Source: Bacteroidota bacterium
Lineage (GTDB): Bacteria > Bacteroidota > Bacteroidia > Palsa-948
DNA length: 64,000 nt
Assembly: GCA_003164895.1 (NCBI GenBank)
Contig: PLUL01000014.1
Coordinates: 32,812-96,811, forward strand
Direction: 5' to 3'
Notes under the pieces: model-generated
Told to the model about the DNA's origin: nothing
Databases searched by the model: none
What the model saw: only the letters and a program-made list of their open reading frames with translations
Part shown: positions 48,642 to 57,055 of the stretch, in pieces
Numbering within the stretch: the stretch's first letter is position 1
Layout: each line of letters begins with the position of its first letter
Position numbers and translations under genes: made by a program

Positions 48642-50888
48642 TTAAAAAGTATAATTGACAGTAAAATAAATTCCTCTGCCACGCGATGCATAACCCTGTA
48701 TCTCGGAATAAGAAGTGTTGAAAATATTTTCTACTCTTACCAGTGCTGAAGTGTTTGCATCGAATTTTACACCGCCAATAAAATCAACCAGCGTGTACGC
48801 AGCAACCGAAGTTGTTCCGAGCGCACCATAAGGACCAAGCGAGTAATCATAATAAACATCGTTTCTCGCAGAAACATATCTCAGCACCGCTTTGCAAAAA
48901 ACTTTTTTCACGGGATAATAAGTAAGAGAAACATTTGCCATCACCGGTCTGCGCGTTAAACCGGTTGCAGTTACATTATTTGTCAGGAATTTTCCGTTGG
49001 AATAAAGCTGAACATGATTGCCCTGCGTTTTCACCGTGTCAATATTTGCGGATGTGAAGTCTTCTTTTCCATTCACATAGCTAAAATTAGCAGCAAGCAA
49101 TAATTTCTTACTCAACTGACTGTGAATGTTCATTTCTATTCCTTCCGAAGTAAGCGTGCCGAGATTCAAATACGTGCTTCCATGATAACTATTAAAATTC
49201 AAAGAATCAATAGCTGTGTTTTTATCCCACAGATAAACGTATTCAATAATATTATTCACTACTGTTTTAAAATATCCTAATCGAATCCATGAATTTTCAC
49301 TCAGCTTTTGATACACGCCAAACTCCATTGTCTTGGATTCTTCAGGGCGAAGATTCACATTTCCTAATGTAATATTTGAAACAGGAGCGCCATTCATATC
49401 CGGTGCATGAAGCTGATACAACGAAGGCGCATTATATCCGGTAGATAAATTTGCATACACGGAAGTAGTGGATGAAACTTTCACCATCGGATTTATCTGA
49501 TACGTTGCACTTGGTCCGAATGTATTATTCTGATTAAGCCGTCCTCCGAAAGAAATTGAAAATGCTTTTAACTTTTCAGAAAACTCTGCACCATTCAAAT
49601 CAAAAAGACCAAAAGCACTGTTTGTGCGAGAAACAAGATGAAGTGAATCAAGATTGCTCGAATAAATATATCCCTGAGAATAAGAATAGGTTTGCTGATT
49701 CATGAACTGATCGGAATTTCCTCCGCCAAAAATTATGCTGTAATATTTTTTCCTGAATTGAAATTGAATTTCATCCGTATAAGTTTGTCCGGTATAAATT
49801 CCTTTGTAATACGAATGATTATAATTTCCCAGCAAATCAATGATGGATGAATCATCAATGGCAGTTCGGGTCATAGAAGAATAACCACCATTAAATGAAA
49901 CCGAAAAAGAACTGTCTATCTTATAAGTTGCTCCGTACGAAATTAATTTGCGGTTGAAATCAAGCGTGTATGCGTTATCGGGCTGGAACGAGCCTTTATC
50001 AATATCCGAGTGAGTATTTATCATATTCATTCCCAAATGCACATTCCATTTATCATCCTGATAACCAATCTTTCCACCGTAATCAAAACGGTTCATGCTT
50101 TTTTTATTGAACATTGGATGTTTGGTGGTAGAAGTATCAATCGCACCTGCAATGCCGTTCACATTCATGTTCAGTAAATTCATGTCGGCATAAAATCCCT
50201 GCTTGCAAGTATAATTCAGTCCCACTTTTTCTGTAACCAAAGAAGTTTCTTTTCCAAATGAACCTCCGGTGCCACTTGCATTGATGTTCAATCCTTCTTT
50301 TTGTTTGCCTGAAGTAATGATGTTCACCACTCCGCCAATGGCAGATGAACCGTACAACGTGCTGTGCGAACCGCGAACAACTTCGATGTGATCAATATCC
50401 GAAAGCGAAAGTTCTGAAAGATCAATAGCAGCATTTGGAGTTGACGGATCAGAAATCGGAACTCCATCAATCATCACCACCGACTGATTGCTGTTTGCTC
50501 CGCGAATAAATAAACCTTGATTGGCTCCAAATGTTTGCTGCGTGCCAACAATATAAATTCCTTCGTATTGCGAAAGAACTTCCGCCACCGAATTTGCTCC
50601 TGAATTCTTTATTTCCTCTTTTGAAATATAAGAAACGCTTCTGCCGATATCATCTAATTTCTTTTCGGTGCGCGATGCCGTTACTATTACTTCATTCAAA
50701 TGTTTTGCCGATGAAGTGTCTGCTTCGCTTTCACTTCGTACTTCTTCCTTCGCAACTCGTCCTTTGTTGGATGTTGTGTCAGGTTTGCTTTGCTGTCTCC
50801 AAACGGATTTGTCTCTCATTCTCAGTTGAGAGAAGGATTGAGTGGCAAATAAAACTAAAGTTAGCTGAATGAGTAATGTTTTTTTCAT
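48642..50888 (-). CDS. TonB-dependent outer-membrane receptor, BtuB-like
   Basis: Probably imports cobalamin or a corrinoid across the outer membrane, because a cobalamin riboswitch precedes it. The ATG at 50888 gives 748 residues starting with signal peptide MKKTLLIQLTLVLFATQSFS; an upstream ATG (50987) would add 33 unsuited residues. A TonB-box-like EVIVTA near residue 62 leads to the plug domain (VSYISKEEIKNSGANSVAEVL; IRGANSNQSVVMIDGVPI; HIEVVRGSHSTLYGSSAIGG, each in part). The barrel has a normal end, IYFTVNYTF. Length is typical of BtuB-type rather than the longer SusC type. Confidence 0.9.
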   Translation of the reverse strand: MKKTLLIQLTLVLFATQSFSQLRMRDKSVWRQQSKPDTTSNKGRVAKEEVRSESEADTSSAKHLNEVIVTASRTEKKLDDIGRSVSYISKEEIKNSGANSVAEVLSQYEGIYIVGTQQTFGANQGLFIRGANSNQSVVMIDGVPISDPSTPNAAIDLSELSLSDIDHIEVVRGSHSTLYGSSAIGGVVNIITSGKQKEGLNINASGTGGSFGKETSLVTEKVGLNYTCKQGFYADMNLLNMNVNGIAGAIDTSTTKHPMFNKKSMNRFDYGGKIGYQDDKWNVHLGMNMINTHSDIDKGSFQPDNAYTLDFNRKLISYGATYKIDSSFSVSFNGGYSSMTRTAIDDSSIIDLLGNYNHSYYKGIYTGQTYTDEIQFQFRKKYYSIIFGGGNSDQFMNQQTYSYSQGYIYSSNLDSLHLVSRTNSAFGLFDLNGAEFSEKLKAFSISFGGRLNQNNTFGPSATYQINPMVKVSSTTSVYANLSTGYNAPSLYQLHAPDMNGAPVSNITLGNVNLRPEESKTMEFGVYQKLSENSWIRLGYFKTVVNNIIEYVYLWDKNTAIDSLNFNSYHGSTYLNLGTLTSEGIEMNIHSQLSKKLLLAANFSYVNGKEDFTSANIDTVKTQGNHVQLYSNGKFLTNNVTATGLTRRPVMANVSLTYYPVKKVFCKAVLRYVSARNDVYYDYSLGPYGALGTTSVAAYTLVDFIGGVKFDANTSALVRVENIFNTSYSEIQGYASRGRGIYFTVNYTF

Positions 50889-51159
50889 CAAAGTAAGATG
50901 TGATTTTTGTTCCGGCAAAGATAGGAGATTTTGCAAGGACGATAAAATTGCAACTGTTTTACCGATGTTGTTTTTTGTTTTGAACATAGCGTTTTGTTTT
51001 TGCTTTGCATTTCATCTGTTCCACGCAGAAGAAAAGCTTTATTATTTTTTTATTGCGTTAAGGGAATTAAAAAAAGAAAAGAGTAAAAGAAACGAGGAAT
51101 TTATTTCCTGTTCTCATTCTTGTTTTCTTCCCGAAACACTGAATGTTGCCGATGTGGAA
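50889..51159 (-). other. Leader between the cobalamin riboswitch and the receptor start
   Basis: About 270 bases of 5' leader with no gene of its own. It holds T- and A-rich tracts and no strong hairpin followed by T. Since no clear terminator is visible, control may act on translation, though the start codon is far from the aptamer. Confidence 0.5.
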
Positions 51160-51345
51160 TCGGCAGTTTTGCACCGGCAGGTCTTCTGGCTTGTCCTTCT
51201 TTTAACACCTTCCCGTTCCAGTTGGAACAGTGGTTAATTTGTTAAAAGCTTTTCAACGGACTTACAGCAGCGGGAACTGCCCCTGATTTTAACAGGGTTC
51301 CCTTTTAATCCTGACGTTTGCAGTCAGGAAACCAATGCAGGGCGA
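51160..51345 (-). promoter_or_regulatory. Cobalamin (B12) riboswitch
   Basis: On the minus strand the aptamer shows the conserved blocks in order: GGGAACCCTG, AATCAGGGGCAGTTCCCGC in part, CTGTAAGTCC, GGGAAGG and the B12 box GCCAGAAGACCTGCC (plus-strand bases 51176-51190). A hairpin, CTGACTGCAAACGTCAG, lies just before the core. The element lies upstream of a TonB receptor on the same strand, the classical B12-repressed target. A TACTTTCG box (51343-51350) may be its promoter. Confidence 0.93.
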
Positions 51346-51477
51346 AAGTATTATTAATGAAGAATTGTACATAAACTATTTCTTAAATTTTATTAACCGC
51401 AATTTAAATAATGAATAGAAACTACTCTTTAAGTAGAAGTTAAAAGTAAAATTAAGTAACTATATATCTATTTACAC

Positions 51478-51930
51478 CTACATTTTTTTAAACTTCGTGT
51501 AATATTCTTTGCCATTATAATTTATTTTAAGCCACATTTGCTTGTCGGTTAAACGCTGTATTTCCCAATCTAAAGAAGAAAATGTAACAAAAGGAGTTTT
51601 TCCAAGATTTGAACTTGGATTGCCATAAATCGTTAAATCTTTCTTATTGTCTGTAAAGTTCCATACTCCATTAATAGAACCACCAGTGGAACAGCCCAAA
51701 GCCACATATTGTCTTTCATCTCCACTGCTAGGTCCAAACATGTAATAATCACAGGAAAGCTGAGTGGTAGAATCAACACCATTTACAGTAAATGATTCCA
51801 CCTGCCATTCTCCTCTTACTCTTTTTTGTTTGGATAAAAAACTAATCAAAGGTCCATCAGGATATTTTTTGCAAGTACTGAAAACACCTGCAAGCGATAT
51901 AAACAGCAATAAGATTTTTATGTTTCCCAT
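51478..51930 (-). CDS. Lipocalin-like lipoprotein
   Basis: Predicted outer-membrane lipoprotein of the lipocalin-like type common in this phylum. The 150 residues have a lipoprotein signal, FSTC (Cys20), followed by KKYPDGP, which is a usual mature start here. One lipocalin-type motif, RGEWQVESFTVNG (about 38-50), leads to alternating strands (GVWNFTDNKKDLTIYG; FSSLDWEIQRLTDKQMWLKI) and a short C-terminal strand YYTKFKKM. Ligand unknown. Not linked to the B12 receptor, since the riboswitch region separates them. Confidence 0.65.
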   Translation of the reverse strand: MGNIKILLLFISLAGVFSTCKKYPDGPLISFLSKQKRVRGEWQVESFTVNGVDSTTQLSCDYYMFGPSSGDERQYVALGCSTGGSINGVWNFTDNKKDLTIYGNPSSNLGKTPFVTFSSLDWEIQRLTDKQMWLKINYNGKEYYTKFKKM

Positions 51931-51999
51931 TAATTAATGCTTCTTTGACTCTCAAAAATACTTTAAATATTTCTAACAATGATTGAGCAGAAGCCATTC

Positions 52000-52773
52000 T
52001 CAAATCAACCCCGTTCCCAATCCTATCGCGAGAAGAATTATCATAACCGTTACCGTAAGTTGAACAAAGTTAAGAGTAACTTTTTTTATCAGCTTGCTTC
52101 CAAGATATGCGCCTGTAAATGCCGAAGCAATGGCAGTGATGAGTACGACTAAGTTATCCTGAATATTTATGATTGACAATCGGCTGAAATAAACCGAAAG
52201 CCGCGTGAGGTCAACCGCACAGGCAATGAGAATACCGGTGGCGATAAAACCTTCTTTCGAAAGTCCGCAGCGGATAAGGAACATGCTTCGCAAGGCACCC
52301 TGATTACCGGAAAGCCCTCCGAAGAAACCGCTGATGATACCTCCGGCAAATAATTTATTCTCGCTGAATTGAATTTTGCTAAGCGCAGGAATGGATTCAA
52401 ACAACGCAAACACAATCATTAAAATTGAAATAATTAATTTGACAGTGGTAATTGAAAATGTTCTGTCGTGAATGGTGTAACTGTAAAGTGAAGTATCTCC
52501 CGACAGATACAGCAAAAGTTTTGCTCCTGCAAATGCTCCCACTACTGCCATGGCACCGAACCTCAACCCTACTCTCCAATTTATATTCTTTCCCACCAAT
52601 GCTATTTTAAAAAAGTTGTTTAGCAAATGAACAATGCCAGTGAGTGCGATTGCAATTTCGACAGGAAAGAAAATAACCAGAACAGGCGTGAGAATAGTTC
52701 CAAGCCCAAAGCCCGAAAAAAAAGTAAGCAGCGAGGCAACTAAGGCAACTGCGGCAATTACAAAAAGTTCCAT
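52000..52773 (-). CDS. TSUP-family permease (TauE/SafE type)
   Basis: Inner-membrane exporter of the family that carries sulfite, sulfoacetate or related organic anions. The 257 residues form about 7-8 helices, two of which carry the family repeat: LTFFSGFGLGTILTPVL (about 17-33) and ISGFFGGLSGNQGALRS (about 149-165), the latter with the GxxGGxxG motif. No partner gene for sulfur metabolism is adjacent, so the substrate cannot be named. A dispersed repeat lies just upstream of the start. Confidence 0.85.
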   Translation of the reverse strand: MELFVIAAVALVASLLTFFSGFGLGTILTPVLVIFFPVEIAIALTGIVHLLNNFFKIALVGKNINWRVGLRFGAMAVVGAFAGAKLLLYLSGDTSLYSYTIHDRTFSITTVKLIISILMIVFALFESIPALSKIQFSENKLFAGGIISGFFGGLSGNQGALRSMFLIRCGLSKEGFIATGILIACAVDLTRLSVYFSRLSIINIQDNLVVLITAIASAFTGAYLGSKLIKKVTLNFVQLTVTVMIILLAIGLGTGLI

Positions 52774-52804
52774 TCTATTTTAATAAGGATTTATACAAAA
52801 TTAA

Positions 52805-52901
52805 CTGTCATTCCCAATTCCGCTTCTTAGCGGGATGAGGAATCTCTTAATATTGTTTCTACACACCATCAGGAGATTTCTCCCTTCGGTCGAAATGACA
52901 A
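52805..52901. repeat. MITE-like dispersed repeat, copy 2
   Basis: A 97-base element with inverted ends CTGTCATT and AATGACA. On the minus strand it carries GGAGAAATCT, GTGTGTAGAAA, AATATTA and GAGATTCCTC in the order of copy 1 (20523), plus an extra CCCGCTAAGAAGCGG hairpin near its end. It lies upstream of the TSUP gene, between it and the cytochrome-like gene. Confidence 0.85.
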
Positions 52902-52935
52902 CATATATGTAGTTTTTTATTCTGAATAATAATAT

Positions 52936-53412
52936 TTATTTTAATTTAAACTCCTGATTAGTTACAGGTGGTGCGGTGGGAATAGATACCACATTGAATT
53001 CAAAGTTCACCGAGCGATGGCAACTGTTGCAGGTATTGGTAAGCGACTGAAAACTATTTTTAAACGCAGGTAAATTCTTTTGCTGAACAGCAGCCAGCAC
53101 GCTGTCAATACTGCCGTCAATCATCGGCAAATCACCGGTTTCTTTGCGGTCTGTTTCGAAATCTTTTGCCGTTTGAAAATTTTCTTTTATCTCTTTAATC
53201 TCATAGTCCGCCAGTTTCCAGTTCTCGTTTATGCCTGCAAACCAAAGCTTGGCATGATGCATCTGTATCACGCTCATTATTTCGCCAAGCCCCGGTTTAT
53301 AAGGTTGAACGGTTGAAGTAATAGCAGTTGTTGTTGCCGATGGTTGAGTGGTGGTCTGCTGCGTGCAGCTCCAGAGCAATACAATTAAAACAAATACAGA
53401 TAGTGTTTTCAT
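52936..53412 (-). CDS. Exported lipoprotein with a single CxxCH haem motif
   Basis: Probable monohaem lipoprotein. The 158 residues have lipobox LLWSC (Cys16). The N-terminus is Thr/Gln-rich linker, then helices (YKPGLGEIMSVIQMHHAKLW in part; IKENFQTAKDFETDRKE) as in four-helix cytochrome c' folds, and CNSCH near residue 131, close to the C-terminus, the usual place in that fold. A final short tail follows (VVSIPTAPPVTN). Cytochrome c' like but unproven, as the sequence is not typical for the family. Confidence 0.7.
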   Translation of the reverse strand: MKTLSVFVLIVLLWSCTQQTTTQPSATTTAITSTVQPYKPGLGEIMSVIQMHHAKLWFAGINENWKLADYEIKEIKENFQTAKDFETDRKETGDLPMIDGSIDSVLAAVQQKNLPAFKNSFQSLTNTCNSCHRSVNFEFNVVSIPTAPPVTNQEFKLK

Positions 53413-53495
53413 TTTTTGTAAATCTAAAAAGCAAATATATAGCTTATCTAATAGTAAAGGAGAAGAGACAGGGACGATGGCTTAGTAAGTATTTA

Positions 53496-54716
53496 TTATT
53501 TTTTTCTTCTCTGCCTTTCTTTCAAAATCAAACTCAGCTCCCTGCCTGTTTGCCCTTTCACAGCAGTGTTTTCCTGCGCGCGCCTGATGAGGTAAGGAAG
53601 CACCTCGCGCACAGGTCCGTAAGGAACATATTTTGAAACATGGTATCCTGTCGCAGCAAGATTATAACTGATATGATCGCTCATGCCGAGCAACTGAGAA
53701 AAATAAATATGCGGATGATCTGCCGGAATATTATTCTCCTTCATCTCCTGCACCACTACCATCGAACTGGTTTCGTTGTGAGTGGCAGCGCAAAACGCAA
53801 TGCGGTCGAGGTGTCTCAAGCAAAAACGCAATCCGCTGTCGTAATACGAATCGGTCATTTCTTTGCTTTTATGTATCGGAGAAAGATAGTTCATGCTCTG
53901 CGCGCGTTCTCTTTCTTTTTCCATGTAAGCGCCGCGAACTAATTTTGCGCCCAGCAAATAATTACCTCTTTGTGCGCGCACAAAACATTCAATTAAATAT
54001 TCCAATCTGTCTCTGCGGTACATCTGAAAAGTATTATAAACGATTGGCTTCTCGCGATTGTACAAGGTCATCATTTCATTCACCAATCCATCCACTGCCT
54101 GCTGCGTCCACGATTCTTCTGCATCAATAAAAATCGGAACATTGGCATCGTGAGCCGCTTTGCAAATACGATTGAATCGTTCATATACACGATCAAATTC
54201 TTTTTTCTCAAACTCGGTAAGAAATTGCGACTGAAGATGAGTAACGGGAGCTGCCACCCTTCCTAATTCATCCTTCATGCCTCCATTGCTTACTTTTTCT
54301 AAAAGCCCAAAGCGAGCCAATCCCGAAGGTTTAAAAACAGCAAAGCCGATATTTTTATTTTCGGATGCTTCTTTAATAATGGAAATAATCTCATCCATGC
54401 AGTGATCAAAATCGGCTTCATCGTGTTTTCCTTCGGCAGAATAATCTAAAATGGATTTAATATTTTGTTTGGCAAGTTCATTCATCTTCTCTCTGGATTC
54501 AAGCACAGTTTCTCCCCCGCAAAATTGTTTGAAGATGGTAGGTTTGATGAGCCACTTAATAGGAATATGAAGTATAACGGCTATGTAAGTAAGCCATTTG
54601 CCAATCAAAACAATGATGGGATTGGAAATAATTCTGAAAAGCCAATAAGATTGGCGAAGATTACTATCGCTCTTTGAAGCAAAAGCGATTTCTGTATTAT
54701 CAAAAGATACCGGCAT
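53496..54716 (-). CDS. Proline dehydrogenase
   Basis: FAD enzyme that oxidises Pro to pyrroline-5-carboxylate. The 406 residues correspond to the stand-alone single-domain form. Flavin/substrate landmarks are VKPSGLARF-type text as FKPSGLARFGLL (about 139-150), VPIFIDAEESWTQQAV near 210, TFQMYRRDRLEYL near 245 with substrate Arg, VRGAYMEKERERA near 275 with conserved Lys/Glu, and the C-terminal YVPYG near 370 followed by PYLIRRAQEN. The second enzyme, P5C dehydrogenase, is not nearby. Divergent from the aromatic cluster by about 80 bases. Confidence 0.92.
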   Translation of the reverse strand: MPVSFDNTEIAFASKSDSNLRQSYWLFRIISNPIIVLIGKWLTYIAVILHIPIKWLIKPTIFKQFCGGETVLESREKMNELAKQNIKSILDYSAEGKHDEADFDHCMDEIISIIKEASENKNIGFAVFKPSGLARFGLLEKVSNGGMKDELGRVAAPVTHLQSQFLTEFEKKEFDRVYERFNRICKAAHDANVPIFIDAEESWTQQAVDGLVNEMMTLYNREKPIVYNTFQMYRRDRLEYLIECFVRAQRGNYLLGAKLVRGAYMEKERERAQSMNYLSPIHKSKEMTDSYYDSGLRFCLRHLDRIAFCAATHNETSSMVVVQEMKENNIPADHPHIYFSQLLGMSDHISYNLAATGYHVSKYVPYGPVREVLPYLIRRAQENTAVKGQTGRELSLILKERQRRKK

Positions 54717-54797
54717 GAATTGGATGCGAATATAATTTTTTTGAAGAAAGGTTTACGGAATAATTATGAATAGGTAGATTTGCAAAGTAATAGCGAA

Positions 54798-55907
54798 ATG
54801 AGTATGAGCCAGACAATCACACAACCAAAAACCGTTTCTATTCTTGGAATGGAAATTACCGGTCCGCTAATTATTGCCGGACCTTGCAGTGCCGAAACAG
54901 AAGAACAAGTTCTTAGCACGGCAAAGCAAATTGCTTCGCTCAGGAAAGCACATATCTTCCGCGCGGGAATATGGAAGCCGAGAACTCGTCCCGGTAGTTT
55001 TGAAGGAGCCGGAAGCGTGGGTCTTGAATGGTTGAAGAAAGTAAAAGCGGAAACAGGTTTACTTACTACGGTTGAAATTGCAAATGTAAAGCACGTTTCC
55101 GAAGCGTTAATATATGGAGTTGATGTTCTTTGGATTGGCGCACGCACCACCGTAAATCCTTTCAGTATGCAGGAGATCGCAGAATCATTGCAGGGAGTAA
55201 ATATCCCTGTGTTGGTAAAGAATCCCATCAATGCCGATCTGGATCTATGGATTGGCGCGATTGAGCGATTACAAAAAGCAGGCATCACAAAACTCGCTGC
55301 AGTTCACCGCGGATTTTCTTCCTACGATAAATCTCAGTACAGAAACAAACCCATGTGGGAAATTCCCATTGAACTGAAACGCAGAATGCCAAACATTCCA
55401 ATAATATGCGACCCAAGTCATATATCAGGAAATAAAGATTTGCTTTTAAGCATTTCACAAACCGCAATGGATCTGGATTATCAGGGACTGATGATCGAAA
55501 CGCATTGTAATCCTTCATCTGCTCTCAGTGATGCAAAACAGCAGATCACTCCTGCTGAACTTGGAAAACTTCTTTCCCAAATTATTATCCGAACATCTTC
55601 AACAGAAGACAAAATATTTCTGAGCACGTTGGAAGATTTGCGCGACAAGATTGATGAACTGGACAACAACTTGATAACCATGCTCGGAACAAGAATGGAA
55701 ATGGCGCGCGCCATAGGTGCATGTAAAAAACAAAATGGAGTTACCATTCTGCAAAACAGCCGATGGAACGAAATTGTTCAAGAAAGAACAAAACAAGGAA
55801 TGAAAAAACAACTCACTGCCGATTTCATGATGAAACTTTTTGAAATAATCCATCAGGAATCCATTCACCATCAAAAGCAAGTGATGCAAGACGGAAAAGA
55901 AAAGTAA
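54798..55907 (+). CDS. DAHP synthase fused to chorismate mutase
   Basis: Bifunctional enzyme: makes 3-deoxy-D-arabino-heptulosonate-7-phosphate from PEP and erythrose 4-phosphate, and converts chorismate to prephenate. The ATG at 54798 (or 54804) gives 369 residues; an upstream TTG would add 6. The type Iβ synthase half (about 1-260) has IAGPCSAET, RAGIWKPRTRPGSFEG, and DPSHISGNKD. The mutase half (about 275-360) is type II: LRDKIDELDNNLITML with catalytic Arg/Lys, then AIGACKKQNG. Fusion links the entry and branch points, so feedback control of both is likely. First gene of a run with aroB and aroA. Confidence 0.92.
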   Translation: MSMSQTITQPKTVSILGMEITGPLIIAGPCSAETEEQVLSTAKQIASLRKAHIFRAGIWKPRTRPGSFEGAGSVGLEWLKKVKAETGLLTTVEIANVKHVSEALIYGVDVLWIGARTTVNPFSMQEIAESLQGVNIPVLVKNPINADLDLWIGAIERLQKAGITKLAAVHRGFSSYDKSQYRNKPMWEIPIELKRRMPNIPIICDPSHISGNKDLLLSISQTAMDLDYQGLMIETHCNPSSALSDAKQQITPAELGKLLSQIIIRTSSTEDKIFLSTLEDLRDKIDELDNNLITMLGTRMEMARAIGACKKQNGVTILQNSRWNEIVQERTKQGMKKQLTADFMMKLFEIIHQESIHHQKQVMQDGKEK

Positions 55908-55918
55908 ATTTACTTTCA

Positions 55919-57010
55919 ATGAAATCAATCAGCACCACGCAATATAAAATCTTTATTGGCAATGATTCTTTTGTGGAACTAAAGAATTTTATTTCAGAAG
56001 GAAAGTATTCGTCCATTTTCATTCTTGTTGATGAGAACAGCAAGAAACATTGTTTAAAAAAACTATCTATCGGCAATTATAAACCATCAATCATTCAAAT
56101 CAAAAGTGGAGAGAAGTACAAAAACATAAATACTTGCCAAAAGATTTGGTTGGAACTTTCAAAACAAAATGCTGACAGGAAATCCCTATTAATTAATCTT
56201 GACGGTGGCGTGATCACTGACATGGGTGGATTTGCAGCTTCCACTTATAAGCGCGGCATTGATTTCATCAACATCCCCACTACTCTGCTTTCACAAGTGG
56301 ATGCCTCCATTGGTGGAAAAACAGGGATCGATTTCATTGGATATAAAAACCAGATCGGCACGTTTGCTTTTCCAAAAGCAGTTTTCATTATTCCCGCCTT
56401 TTTAAATACGCTCAGCAAACGAGATTTCTTTTCGGGATTTGCTGAAATGATAAAACATGGATTGATTGCGGATAAAAAATATTGGCAGAAACTCAAGACC
56501 ACAACCCCTTCCCTTCTCCTTAAGGAGAAGGGAGTGAGGGATGAGGTTTTATCTGGAATTATTTCCCATTCCATCGAAATAAAAAACGAAATCGTTTTAA
56601 AAGATCCTTATGAAAATGGTTTTAGAAAAGCGCTCAACTTTGGTCACACCATCGGTCATGCAATAGAATCGGCTTCATTAAAAACAAAAAAGCCATTGCT
56701 GCACGGAGAAGCGATTGCCATCGGAATGATCTGCGAATCTTATTTATCGCGCAAATGTTGTGGACTGTCAAGCAATGAAATGGATGAAATTATTTCTTTC
56801 ATCATTTCTATCCTTAATCCTACACCAATAAATTACAAAGTAAAAAATCTTGTTGCAATGATGAAGCAAGACAAAAAGAATCGTGAGTCTGAAATTAATT
56901 TCACGCTTCTTCGTTCAATCGGCAAAGCAGAAATAAATAATTCCTGTAGCGAAGAATTGATTGAAGAATCCATTCACTATTTCATTGAATCAGTAAAAGC
57001 GGATAAATAG
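55919..57010 (+). CDS. aroB: 3-Dehydroquinate synthase with in-frame repeat insert
   Basis: Second enzyme of the shikimate pathway; uses NAD and a metal ion. The 363 residues have the NAD-binding LDGGVITDMGGFAASTYKRGI in part (about 98-110), PTTLLSQVDASIGGKTGIDF in part (about 120-139), KHGLIADKKYW with the metal-side residues (about 178-188), and FGHTIGHAIESA near 240. Between about residues 190 and 205 there is a stretch TTTPSLLLKEKGVRDE encoded by a REP-like palindrome at 56500. This length is absent from the usual family spacing. The gene begins 11 bases after the DAHP synthase stop. Confidence 0.93.
   Translation: MKSISTTQYKIFIGNDSFVELKNFISEGKYSSIFILVDENSKKHCLKKLSIGNYKPSIIQIKSGEKYKNINTCQKIWLELSKQNADRKSLLINLDGGVITDMGGFAASTYKRGIDFINIPTTLLSQVDASIGGKTGIDFIGYKNQIGTFAFPKAVFIIPAFLNTLSKRDFFSGFAEMIKHGLIADKKYWQKLKTTTPSLLLKEKGVRDEVLSGIISHSIEIKNEIVLKDPYENGFRKALNFGHTIGHAIESASLKTKKPLLHGEAIAIGMICESYLSRKCCGLSSNEMDEIISFIISILNPTPINYKVKNLVAMMKQDKKNRESEINFTLLRSIGKAEINNSCSEELIEESIHYFIESVKADK
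56500..56548. repeat. REP-like foldback inside aroB
   Basis: Its centre (56511-56532) is a 22-base perfect palindrome built on CCCTTCTCCTT and its complement, with C-rich left and G-rich right arms. It is translated as TTTPSLLLKEKGVRDEV without breaking the frame. It is the same hairpin type as at 19098 and 29764. Confidence 0.85.
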
Positions 57011-57020
57011 ATTTGATTCG

Positions 57021-57028
57021 TACATTTG
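57021..57028 (+). promoter_or_regulatory. Candidate -7 box of aroA
   Basis: TACATTTG matches TAnnTTTG and ends 28 bases before the ATG at 57056. It would let aroA be transcribed apart from aroB. The nearest TTG is too close to act as the -33 element. Confidence 0.35.
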
Positions 57029-57055
57029 CATCTTGATGAGTATCTTGTAAAGATT

